From: Dromaius novaehollandiae
Taxonomy: Eukaryota; Chordata; Aves; Casuariiformes; Dromaiidae
Direction: 5' to 3'
DNA length: 64,000 bases
Assembly (NCBI RefSeq): GCF_036370855.1
Contig: NC_088099.1
Span: forward strand, 72,395,218-72,459,217
Numbering within the stretch: position 1 is the stretch's first letter; each line of letters opens with the position of its first letter. Shown here piece by piece: positions 47,656-58,393 of this stretch. Both the position numbers and the translations under genes were made by a program. The notes beneath the pieces are model-generated. The model was given only the letters and a program-made list of their open reading frames with translations. It did no database searches and was not told the DNA's origin.

Positions 47656-48857
47656 AATGAAAGCCCCAGGAGCCCAAGTTGTAAGCCCACGTGAACTTCC
47701 ACAGAAGAGTCACAGGCCCAGTGACACAGCATGAAAAAAGGCAGCCTTAGGCACAGCACCATGCTGAAAAAATTGCAGCACCTCAGGACATGCACGTCAA
47801 TATACTCATGCAACAACAAAAGTCATTCATACATATGCATTATGTTGCTGTGTGAAATATTATAAATATGTGAAATATAATATAATTTTACACACCCTAT
47901 CCCATCATCGCCAAAACAGACTACATTCTAAATATACTGATGTAAAACTATTTTTACACATCAACAATTCATTTTGCCTAGTAGCATAAAAAATACAGTG
48001 CAACAATGCTGATCTTTTCACCACATCCTGTGCTTATAGCTAGCCAGCATTGCAGCAATACCAGACTCAGTGCTCTTTATTATGGAGCAGCCAAATGGCA
48101 AAGCAGGGAAGTGGGCAAGCATGAGCCCAGTTCCTACACTTGCTAATAAACTAGCTTTTGGCTTATGCTGCAGTGAAGCTCTTGGTCACATTCTTTAGAG
48201 CAGTACATTTTGCATAAGGACAAAAGTATTTAAAAAAGCAAGGCCTAAAAACAATGCCACTGCTTCAAACATCCAACAAGACAAATCCCATAAAAATTAT
48301 CCTCTTTAAACAAAAGGGAACAGCTCTAACAGAAAAACTAAAGGGAAAAAATTACCACAAAGTCCTTCTGAAAGGTAGGGGACTTCCATTTGGACTACTG
48401 ACCTGAAGCCACCAGAGAACAAATTTGAACAAACACCTAACCACTCAGCAACAAAGGGCAAACTAAGCGGGAACAGATGGGGAAGGATGAAGGCAGTGGC
48501 TTTCTGAAAGAACCTCATCAATCTAGTTTTTGTAAGTCACAACTTTAGCACTGGAAATCTTGAAACAAAGGTGTTTTTTTCTGCATTTTCTATTTGGCAA
48601 AAATTATTTGACAAATCTTACCTACATTTATTAAAAATTATAAGCTTATTGAAATAACTTTATTTTTTATATAAATTTACCCAATAATGTGAAAATTACA
48701 CACCTGAAATAAAAACAGAAAAAGAGTGACAAAACAGATATAGCATCTTCTGCCTTAGAACAGTCATGGAATCAGATGAGATGGTCTTTTGCCTTTTCTT
48801 TTGTATACTATTTTCCCCTTTTTCTTTCCAACCACAGGACCCTGCCACATGCTTTTC

Positions 48858-49905
48858 AGAACCACAGAATAGCTGGGGTTGGAAGGGATCTCTGGAGATT
48901 ATCTGGTCCAATCCTTCTGCCCAAGCAGTGTCAGCTAGAGCAGGTTAAGCAGGACCTGGTCCAGTCAAGTTTTGATTATTTTCTACCAGCTAAACAGTCC
49001 CAACCACTCCCCCTGCCACACACACACACCCCTCTCCTTATATGAGATGCTCCAACCCCTTTATCATCTTTGTGGCCCTTCACTAAAATTGCTCCAGATG
49101 TCCATATCTCTCTGGTACTGCGGAGCCCAGCACCGGACACAGCGCTCCAGCTGTGGCCTCACCAGTGCTGAGCAGAGGGCAAGGATCACCTCCCTTGACC
49201 TGCTGGCAACACATTTTCTAAAGCAGCCCATGGGCATTCAGTCCCATCATCCAAGTCATTAATGGAAGACACTAAACAATATTGGGCCCAGTGACTGGTC
49301 TCGAGCTGGACTTAGTGCCACTGATCACAACCCTGTTAGTCCAGCTGTTCAGCCCGTTTTCAGTTCATCTCACTGACCACTTATCTAGCCTGTAGTTCAT
49401 CAGTTTGTTAATAAGGATGTTAGAGGAGACAGTGTAAAAGGCCTTACTAAAATCAAGTGAAACAACACATCATGCTCTCCTCTCATCCACCAAACAGTCA
49501 TCTCATTGTAGAAGGTTATCAGGTTGGTTAAGCACGATTTCCCCTTTGGAAATCCATGCTCAGTACTTCCAGTAACCTTCCTGTACTTCATGAGTCTGGA
49601 AACAGTATCCAAACTTAGTTGCTCCATCACCTTCCCAGGGATCGAGGTTAGGCTGACTGGTCTGTAGTTCCCCGGATCCTCCTTCTTGCCCTTCTTGAAG
49701 ACTGGGGTGCCATTTGCTTTCTTCCAGTCCTCAGGAAACTCTCCCCATCTCCATGACCTTTCAAAAACAATCAAGAGTGGCCTCGCAGTAACATCAGCTA
49801 GCTCCCTCAGCAGTCACAGGTGCATCTCATCTGGGCCCATGGACTTGTGTACGTCAAGTCTGTTTAATTTTTGCACGATTCTGACACGATTCTCCTTCAA
49901 GAACC
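48858..49905 (-). mobile_element. CR1 LINE, minus strand, with RT fragment and 3' end
   Basis: Read on the minus strand, the CR1 3' tail is at 48858-48950 (plus-strand word GGGGTTGGAAGGGATCTCTG). The ORF2 C-terminal part is at 49080-49230 and reverse transcriptase at 49400-49774 (GEFPEDWKKAN, then KKGKKEDPGNYRPVSLTSIP). Upstream linker sequence extends to about 49905. Pieces of ORF2 between the RT block and the C-terminal part are missing or joined out of place near 49230. Stops and frame breaks show it is inactive. It is diverged from the other copies in the window. Confidence 0.92.
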
Positions 49906-50692
49906 AGTGTAGGTTATTAAACCATCCAAAAACTCAATAGCCAATATTTAGTCAACAATTTTCTGCATAGAGAGTGGAATCATAGATTCAGACAAGTGCA
50001 AGAGCCACTGTAATGGAACAGGGTAGAAAAAAGAGATGCAGGAGAGGACAGAGCATAACCACCTCAGACTCCAAAAATGAAATGTCAGTCTTTCCCACAG
50101 GTCCTTCTCCAAAACAAAGGAAACCTCTGTTCAGACTACAAAGCATTTGTGAAGTTTGAGATCCAAAGGGACCACCAGAGATTTTAGTTCACATCCCAGG
50201 CCTTCCATTTTTTTTCAGCTCTCCTGTGTTATTGCACAAAAAGAAATGTTCAGCTAAAGCATATCCTCTGCATAATCAATGCACTGCTTCAGCTCCTCCC
50301 AAGATATGAGCAGGCCTCTTAAATTTGAGGCTTTAACATTTCTCACTCAATACTTATTACCAGTCTCAAACATTAAGATGTCATGAGTCAGACAAAAGAA
50401 AAAAACATGACCTTGATGTCAAAATCTTTATTTTTTAAATTGTATTTATATTACACATTTGGCAAGTCTTTTGACCTCCCATTAAGGAAGGCGTGTGCTA
50501 GTTACTGGGCCAACTCTACCTGATGTTGAGAGAAAGATAAACCTGGCCCCTGCTTTAGAAGCTCTTGCTGATTAACTGGTAGCATAGAACTTATAATTTC
50601 TTATTAAATCTCAAGTACCAATTAACTAATTACTAATTACATGAATCTTCTCAGCTTTTCATAGGCGCATAAAAAAAATCAGCAATTAATAC
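49906..50692. other. AT-rich non-coding DNA
   Basis: Nothing was recognised between the minus-strand CR1 and the LTR. Confidence 0.5.
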
Positions 50693-50697
50693 AACCT

Positions 50698-51761
50698 TGT
50701 CCCGATCCAATATCGGGGGGGTTTCGTTACGATCCCAAGGACGAGATTAAGACGCTAAAACCAGTCAAATATCGTACAACCTTTTAACTTTATTTTCCAC
50801 AAAGTGGGGAGAAAAGGTGGGGAAAGGCGAAGGGGAGATGAAGGGAAGAAGGGAACAAGGGTAAGGGGAAAGATAAAGTTGGAAAAGGAGAGGAGAAGCT
50901 AGCTACCACCACTCCAAGTCCGATGATGTTCTGCCAACTCCGTTCGAATTACAGCTCAGGCTGGGTGCCTCCGAAGAGGGACCCCGAACAAAGAAATCCC
51001 TGGGCAATTATACTTTCCAATCTTAAGCTCTCCGCCCTTCACACAGTAGTTTGGACCAATAATAATATTTAGGTCTGGGGTCTCCTGCTTCTTATTGGGT
51101 CCCTAGGTAGGCTGTTTACCGTTGTGGTTTCTGCTGACAGATGCGTTTTCATTCTTCGGGTCTTGCCCTTATCTCTCAAAGCCCTGACAATTTATTACTT
51201 CCCCAGCAGTGACGGTAGGTGTTATTTCCCAAGGTCCAGACAAAGGGAATATGATCTGGACCCCAAGATAGCCCAGACCCCCCAATCAGCATTGTTTCCG
51301 CAGCAAGAGGAGGCCCTGCTCCCCAGGGTCCCAGCACCCAAGCAGGCCTCACTTCAATGCCTTGACATCCTTCCTCCCGGAGCGTGAAGCATGGAAATGC
51401 AAACTGCTGGTAACCCCCTTGTCTTTCCTGCCTGCACCAGCTCTGGGGCCCTTTCTCACTGAACTAGGGAGTGCGGCCTAAGGCTTCAGCAAATTTAGCT
51501 ACTCATGCTAAGCAAGTTTTGTAGAAGTTGTGCTAAGCAGCAGTAATTTATAGTCCAGGTCCCAAAGTCTCTGCCCGATCGTGGTCTGGTTCAGCGCAGG
51601 CTCGGTGTGTCCCGGGTGGTCACAGGGAGACCATTTCGGGGGTCGCAGCAGCTCAGTCCTGTTCCCGCTGGGAACAGATGGCTTGTTTGGGGTTATGGTT
51701 TGCTTGCACCTTATGTACCAAGAAATATTTAAGGCAAAAGTTCACTCATCTGTCCGCCACA
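50698..51761 (-). mobile_element. Solo LTR of an endogenous retrovirus, probably ERVL-like
   Basis: The 1064-bp segment begins TGTCCCGATCC and ends CTGTCCGCCACA, with the exact direct repeat AACCT on both sides (50693-50697 and 51762-51766). TG...CA ends plus a 5-bp duplication define an LTR of ERVL type. On the minus strand AATAAA lies at 50794-50789, about 90 bp from the 3' end, the expected place for the LTR poly(A) signal, so minus orientation is favoured. A purine-rich tract of about 100 bp (50803-50905, plus strand) is pyrimidine-rich in the element's sense. No internal genes remain, so it is a solo LTR. An 87-codon frame inside is not a retroviral gene. Confidence 0.85.
50789..50794 (-). 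terminator. LTR poly(A) signal
   Basis: TTTATT on the plus strand, AATAAA on the minus strand, near the 3' end of the minus-oriented LTR, just before a region that would form R/U5. Confidence 0.55.
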
Positions 51762-51766
51762 AACCT

Positions 51767-54700
51767 TTACAACTCTACAACCCTACATCACTTTGTACGC
51801 CTCCCTTGAGGGCAATGCACTCCTCCTGAGGTTTCAGCATTTCTCCATTCTCCTCTTTTCCTTCCCAGGCTTGGCTTGGTGTTAAAGGGAAAGAGAGCAA
51901 GACCTCTATTTTCTTTTTGCAATGACCTTGACTACCTGTCTCTTCCACAAAAAACATGGGAACTGGAGATGTCAGACAATCAGATGAAGGTTGTTTTTTT
52001 TTTTATGGGCATAGAGGCTGGCACTTCTCTCTGACAGTGCCTGAAGCAGAGGCGAAAATCGACATTATGTAACATGTCATCTCTGACAGACTTTTTGTGA
52101 GGCAAGAGAGAAGTTCTTATGTTAGCAAGCACAGAGGGTGCATCTCAGAGGACCAGCTAGTTTACACAGCTATGCAAATCATTGCCTTCTCCTTGTTTGT
52201 ACTTTGCAGAGACGGATTTGTTCTGCTGTGATAAGGTGTCCTCTATAGGCAGCTTTGAACAAGGTCTACACACTAGACAAAGTTTCAATATCTCCACTTA
52301 TCTGCAATAACTGATTGATCCTGGCACTGACCATCTAGTAACAGCTGCAGCCTGCCTTCACAATCACTTGTGCATGGTGTCATAACATAAGACTGTGAAA
52401 GCGAGAGAGAATTCTGAAAAGGGAGACCATGAGACCCCAGTCATGCAGCAAGTGTCCTCTACTCAGCTGGGTAACCTCCATAGCAGTATGGCTCTCTCTA
52501 GGCACCTGCCTCTAAGGCCATCTGTGTTTGGGAAGTTTTCCTTAGAAAGGGACAAGCAATCCACAAGGAATATGGCAATTTAGCCACCTGAAACTCCAGC
52601 AGCTGTCATGGGACAGACAAAAGGATGTTTTGTTAAGCCCTCATCCAAATATCAGGATATCATCCAAGCTTACTTTTTTTCCTCCACTAATTAGACAACC
52701 ACTAAATAAGAGGCACTTCAAGGAAGAACTTCTCTTCAGGTGGTCATCATCAGCAAGAATGGGATAAAAAAAACAAACTGCAAGAGAAGATAAGTCCTAA
52801 CGTGCCCTAATTTATAGGGGAGGAAATCATGAGCTTTTTGGCCTGAGGGACTTGGAGTCTTTACCTGACACTGGTATTTAAAGTGACAGATGATTACCCA
52901 GAGATAGAAATAGTGTGACATTAAAATATTCTCCAAGACATAAAGCATTTGATACCCTAGCTCAAAAATTCTACTCCAAAAAAATCATAATTCAGACTGG
53001 CTTGGAAAGCAGCACAGGCAGCCTGGTTAAGAAAAATTTTAAAAGTATGAAAAAGCCCTAGCAACTTCACGTCAAACTGAAGGAAAGAGCTTGGTGGGGT
53101 ACCATTAGGATCTGGATCAGATCTGGTCTTTATGGCTAACAGCCATACAAAGGTTGGGTGGAAATCTGTAATGGGACCCACACCAGAGCTGTTGTGAATG
53201 AACTCTACTTACTGAGATACCTACCCATCCCTGATAAGAAAGGTCTTATGACCAATACCATACTATGCATCAGTCTTCAGAGACACAATCTAGTGTTGTG
53301 CTTGCCAGTACAGTCTCAACTGCACCGTCTCAATTAACATCCAAACAAAAAAACAAACAAACAAAAAAAAAGCGCACACAACTCAGCGATGACATTCACA
53401 GGATGCACACAGGGCTTTGCACCCCTAAAAATAACAGTTGTTGTCTTCCACCCTAGCCACCTCACCCTGCCCTTAAACACACCTTTTGTATTTCCTCTCA
53501 AGAGCTTGGACTTCCATACTGCTCAAAAGTAGAGCCAGAGAGTTCTTCAACACAGACAAAATATTGCTTGTCAGAAAGCCCCTATATTTTCTAGATTCCC
53601 ATGGTTTAAAATATGACAACAATGCTGTTCACTAACAGCCTAAGGCTGTATTTACCTGACTATATTTCCCTAATAGTTAGGTTTCAGAAATGTGGCTGGT
53701 CTCATAGTTGGTGGTAAGTTCAGCATGCCCCTCTCCAATGTGAATGATTTGTCGGAGACAAAAAGTTAAAATTTGTAAAATAAGTTCAATTTTCAACATT
53801 ACACAAAGGGGTTAAAGAACATCTAACAATAAAAAATATATATATTTCAAGCACTGTTTACTATTTATATCTTTATAAATCATGTATAGCATGCTGCTGT
53901 ATTCATATGTTTACAGCATAAACTACGTAGGTGACAAGTTGTGACAGTCATGCAAAATCTGATTTTATGACATTTTCCCACTTGCTGCCTTTGGTATTAA
54001 AAAAAACAGGTTAACATCATTCTGCTTCATATTTGTATTTCCTATAGAATGACATGGAGAAATTTCAGAGTAGATTAGTCACATTCATATGCATTTGTTT
54101 TCCTACATAAGTGAGCATGCTTATACATATATTAAAAAAAAATTACTGTAATCTGCATCTCAGTAAGCCAGCACTGTTTATATTAATTCCTATAAAAATC
54201 TCTAAATATTCATTCTTGGGATTTCTAAATACACCTGCCCCTCTCAAAACTATTCCTGTTTCTCTAGTGACTCCATAGAAGAAAAAACACACAAAAATAT
54301 TATGAACTATTTCTGCATCTCTCAAAGCAATCAGCATTTTGTGACTTACTTTGGTGAGAGCAAGACTCGGTAAGATGTTTTTAACTAAATGAAATTTAAA
54401 AACTGACACTAACCAGTTTACACTTTCTTCTGACTTCCACTACAAAACATAAAAGAAAAAAAAAAGTATAAGCTCCTGGGTGACAGAAATCCAAATACAA
54501 CCTAGATTTTGCTTTTTCTTACATTAGAACAACAGCAAAGAATGCTATTAGTTGCCCTGGATATAGTAGAAAACATACGATATAACTTATTCTGCCAATA
54601 CCTCTTGTAAAACATGCAAAAGCAAATACAGACACACCACTAAAAAATCCCACAGGCTTTATTTCCTGCTTTATGGCATGCAACACACCCTACAGACTTC

Positions 54701-57700
54701 TTCAGATTATGAGAGGAAGTTATAGAGAAAGTGATGACATAGTTATTTGGTAAATCTAAACAGCTTTCCTGTTTTCAACACAAAACTAGGAAGAAAACCA
54801 TTTCAGGACCCATCAGAGAATTAGCAAAACAAAGCAAAAGACAGAACTAAAGAAAATACACCCGTGCAATTATTTTTCACATCAGATTTGTTTGGCACAG
54901 ATGGTGATTAACCAAAATTTCAGCTGCAGCAGACCTTCCCTAGACAACCTAAAAAGGAAACATGCTAAGGACTTTTTCTTGTAGTTTGTCTTGCTTTATG
55001 TTATTTTTCTACTTGACCAGCAGATTTGAGGCATGTTCTGTTTTGGCTTGGTTTTAGGAGGATTTATGAATACTACTTGGGGAGGGGGGTTCATTTTTTA
55101 AGATTGTCCTTCCAATTTTAAGCATAATACTTGAAACTTCCTATCTGGAACACAATTCCTATTCATTTTGCCCTACAAAAAGGGATTAGGGTTCAAGATA
55201 CCACACTAATAGTGTTTAGGACTGATTGTTCATTTCTATGAAACAAAGGGTAGAATACAGGAACCCAGGACATAGACAGGCAGAGGACCTGTAGCATAAA
55301 GCCAAAAAAAACCCAAAAAACAAAAAACAAAAAACACCCACACCACAAACACCCTCACTAGCAGAGGGGTTATGGAATCATTTATTCCATTTCAGCCAAA
55401 CAAACACTTCAGGTTAAAATTGTTGGTTTGATTTCATGCTAACAACACATTTTTGAATAGCTAGGCCCCTCAGTCTATTATGCCTTTTTGTTGAACATTT
55501 TTGAGGCTCTTGGACAAAGCTGTTGTTTAAAACCTTAAGTAGCTCTTATATGATGACTGAGTATTTTGATGAATCTGGAATACTGCCCAGCTCTGCAGTA
55601 GTACTTCTATCCTTCCTTGCAAAATGTTGTTGAAATTCACTTACATACATCTTTTCCATTTCTATTTTTTCATAATGCCATCTATGTGTTTTATGTCCTC
55701 TTCAATACTTCTTAAAGCGCTGTGCAAAGAATAAGGTCTGACTTACAGCAGAGCTATGCTAAACCTTACTGAGAATCAAATTTAGTGATAACCTGTCTTG
55801 TGTGAGTTTGATTAGGTGCTCTGAAGTTAAATATCCTTAACATAATTATCTAATTTGCAAGGCAACCATATAAAACTGATTTTATCAGAGACAAGTTTTC
55901 AACATTTTTTGATTAATCACTTTCAAGCTATGTTACCTAAAACTAAAATGAAAGACTAAAAGAAACAAAATTACATGAGCTTAATTTGCTTTAGAAATCT
56001 AGAGTTACACTGAGACACTATGAGACCAAAAGGCTTCATACCAAACTCAGTGAAACAGGGTCTTTACAAAGTGAATAAGCCTCACATCTTGGATCTTGAG
56101 ACAACATATACAAATCAATTTTAAATGGCAAATTTTGTCTTAGACTCCAGAGGGCAGAACTAGCTGCTTAACAAACACTATCTACTTTTTCTTAATCAAA
56201 ACATTTATTTTCTTGTAAAACTGATGATATGTTTTCGCATCTTTTTCTCATTTTCTTTTCCCAGAGATTACTCCAATGGTCCAAGGAAGCCTGCAAAGTT
56301 GCAAACATTTAAAATCTATTCCAATGATGGGAGGCCAAAAGAGAAGAGTTCTTACAAATCCCATCATTCAGCTCTACTGTGTAGTTTCACAAATATGCCT
56401 CCAATGAACTCTGCAGACTTTTAAATCTTTCAGCAGGTTATTTCTAGACTTTCATTACAGATCATAGTATTTCAGCCCTCCCTGCTTATTTTTCAGAGGA
56501 TATACTGGAACAATGTTATCGCTTGGGCAGAGCGTTTATTAGAAGGCAATCCCTATTGAGAAAGTAAGTACCTTGGAAGAAATGCATTAAGTAAAAGCAA
56601 ATGAAACTATTAATGACTTGCAACATGTTAATCTGAAAGAACTACTATCAATATCTCATGTTCATTCTGTCTCAGAGGAGTAGCTTCTTGTATGACTACC
56701 ATATGCTTTTATCCTTTAAAAATATCTACCCTCTCTAGTGCCTATGAGAAGGATTTCTCCCAGGCATTATGATCATGTTTCAAACCACTTATACTCTTGG
56801 ACAGCCAAGGGACTGCACTTGCTCTGTCAGAAACCTAATGCTGAACACTCAGTACTTCAACATGTCAAATTTATATATTAGCACAAATTAAAAAGCACCA
56901 GGCAGCGAATTAGTAAAACTTCAAGGAAAACACTCAGTTCTGTTCTGATTTAATATACATATCTCTGTCAAGCAGCTATCTTTTATTGATTCAACAGAAC
57001 GTTTTATGTCACAAAAGCCAAAACATAGTAGCTTGACTCTATAAATATTTTTAACTTCATGATGTTTAAAGAAGACATATGTACCATTGGAAGCTTATAG
57101 CTCAATTACCTTGGCTTAGAAAACAGAATTTGAGAGTTTTTTTTTTAAACTTGAAATCTGTTAGAAACTTATTTTCCAATTCTAGAAGAAAGATGAGCCA
57201 AACAAAACAATAAAACCTCCACAATGGTAACACTGAGATACAAAATCTAGCCTAAGTAGTATGTATGTATGTAGATTCCAGTTACTCCCCTCAGATTCTT
57301 CCTATTTTGCACAAGCATTTCATAAATACAAGTTACACAGTACAGGGACCCTGTTCCCTATAGCTGCCCTTTCTTTTACATTGATGCTGCTTAGCTGCCC
57401 CGCGCAGCCCCACACAGCAAAAGGCAGGCTCATACGATGTGCTCCTCTCTGCATTTCACAGCTGTGTCAATCTTGTCCCCATTCAATTTGGCTGGAGTCT
57501 CTGAGGTGGACCTTTCAGGCCCAGGATGCAACTTGAGGGATGGATACACCCTGCACACATGGCACGGCTCTGACTCCACACAGAGGGCAGGAAATATGGG
57601 CAGTCAGGAGGAGTCCTGCCTGCGAGGCCAAGGTTTCACATGCTGTGTCTGTGGCTGAATAACAGACACAAAGAGAAAAGTGCCCTGGTCTTAAGATAGA

Positions 57701-58270
57701 TGTCACAGCTGACAGTTATGGGGTGGAGCTGTCAGCTGGAAGTAACAGTGCATTTATTGCCTAAATATTCTTCTCTCTTTCCCTCTCTCTTCACCCCAGG
57801 GCTGGTGCTGCCTAACTTTTGAATAACTACAGGCCAGGATTTGGCCCTTAAGGAACAACTCACAAAAACCCCTATCTTTAGATAATTCATCCCTTTCCAT
57901 AGATCACCTCTTCAAGTTTTGCAAGCTCTAGGCTAAAATTACAAGTTTGGAGCATGCTTTGTCAAGCTCATGCTGATCAAGAGAACTGACAACATAATTG
58001 CTTTATCAAGATGAGTGTCTATTTGATGTTCTTTTAAGATTCAGCCCAGCTGGGCTGCTAAGTAGAAATTTATGAGGTTTTAGAACAAATGTAGCCAGGT
58101 TTAGAGCTATGGCAATCTTTTTCTTCCTCCAGATGTACATGTACTCATGTACAAGAGTTTCATATTTAGTTTCATCTCTCTCTCTCCTGCACTGTCTCTC
58201 TCACACACATGCCTTGAGATGCTAATGCCACAGACATTTTAATTAAGCCACAACTTAATATGTTATTTGA
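51767..58270. other. AT-rich non-coding DNA
   Basis: No gene or repeat family was recognised apart from the candidate exon at 56265-56424. A-rich runs lie at about 53344-53373 and 55303-55345. A (GTAT)n run lies near 57258-57272. A GC-richer stretch at about 57390-57680 carries short overlapping frames on both strands without a domain, and I could not classify it. Confidence 0.5.
56265..56424 (+). CDS. Weak candidate terminal exon
   Basis: A very good acceptor (CATTTTCTTTTCCCAG) is followed by a frame reading DYSNGPRKPAKLQTFKIYSN, further hydrophilic sequence, and ending PPMNSADF before TAA at 56422-56424. The composition is protein-like (charged, few repeats), but the frame is only 52 codons. 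I found no upstream partner exon and I do not recognise the product. It may be chance. Confidence 0.2.
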
Positions 58271-58275
58271 AGTCA

Positions 58276-58277
<2 letters not shown>

Positions 58278-58325
<48 letters not shown>

Positions 58326-58342
58326 TATATTTGCGTGCGTGC

Positions 58343-58392
<50 letters not shown>
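58278..58392. repeat. Composite (AT)n-(AC)n-(TGCG)n-(TG)n microsatellite
   Basis: About 115 bp made of an AT tract, an AC tract, ATATATTT, four GCGT units and about 25 TG units, ending at GTTCGGG. The order gives two alternating purine-pyrimidine tracts of opposite polarity. A 64-codon minus-strand frame here is only translated repeat. Confidence 0.95.

Positions 58393-58393
<1 letters not shown>

Larger units (their letters stand above)
44263..48857. other. AT-rich non-coding DNA
   Basis: No gene or repeat family was recognised. Small overlapping frames at 46982-47734 (up to 91 codons, both strands) have no domain. The stretch contains the (AC)n tract and the hairpin listed separately. Confidence 0.5.

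Noticed and set aside
54143..54409. Minus-strand frame ending in a consensus donor (CCAAA|GTAAGT)
   Set aside because: The exon implied by its nearest acceptor would be only about 36 bases, with a poor pyrimidine tract and no partner exon.
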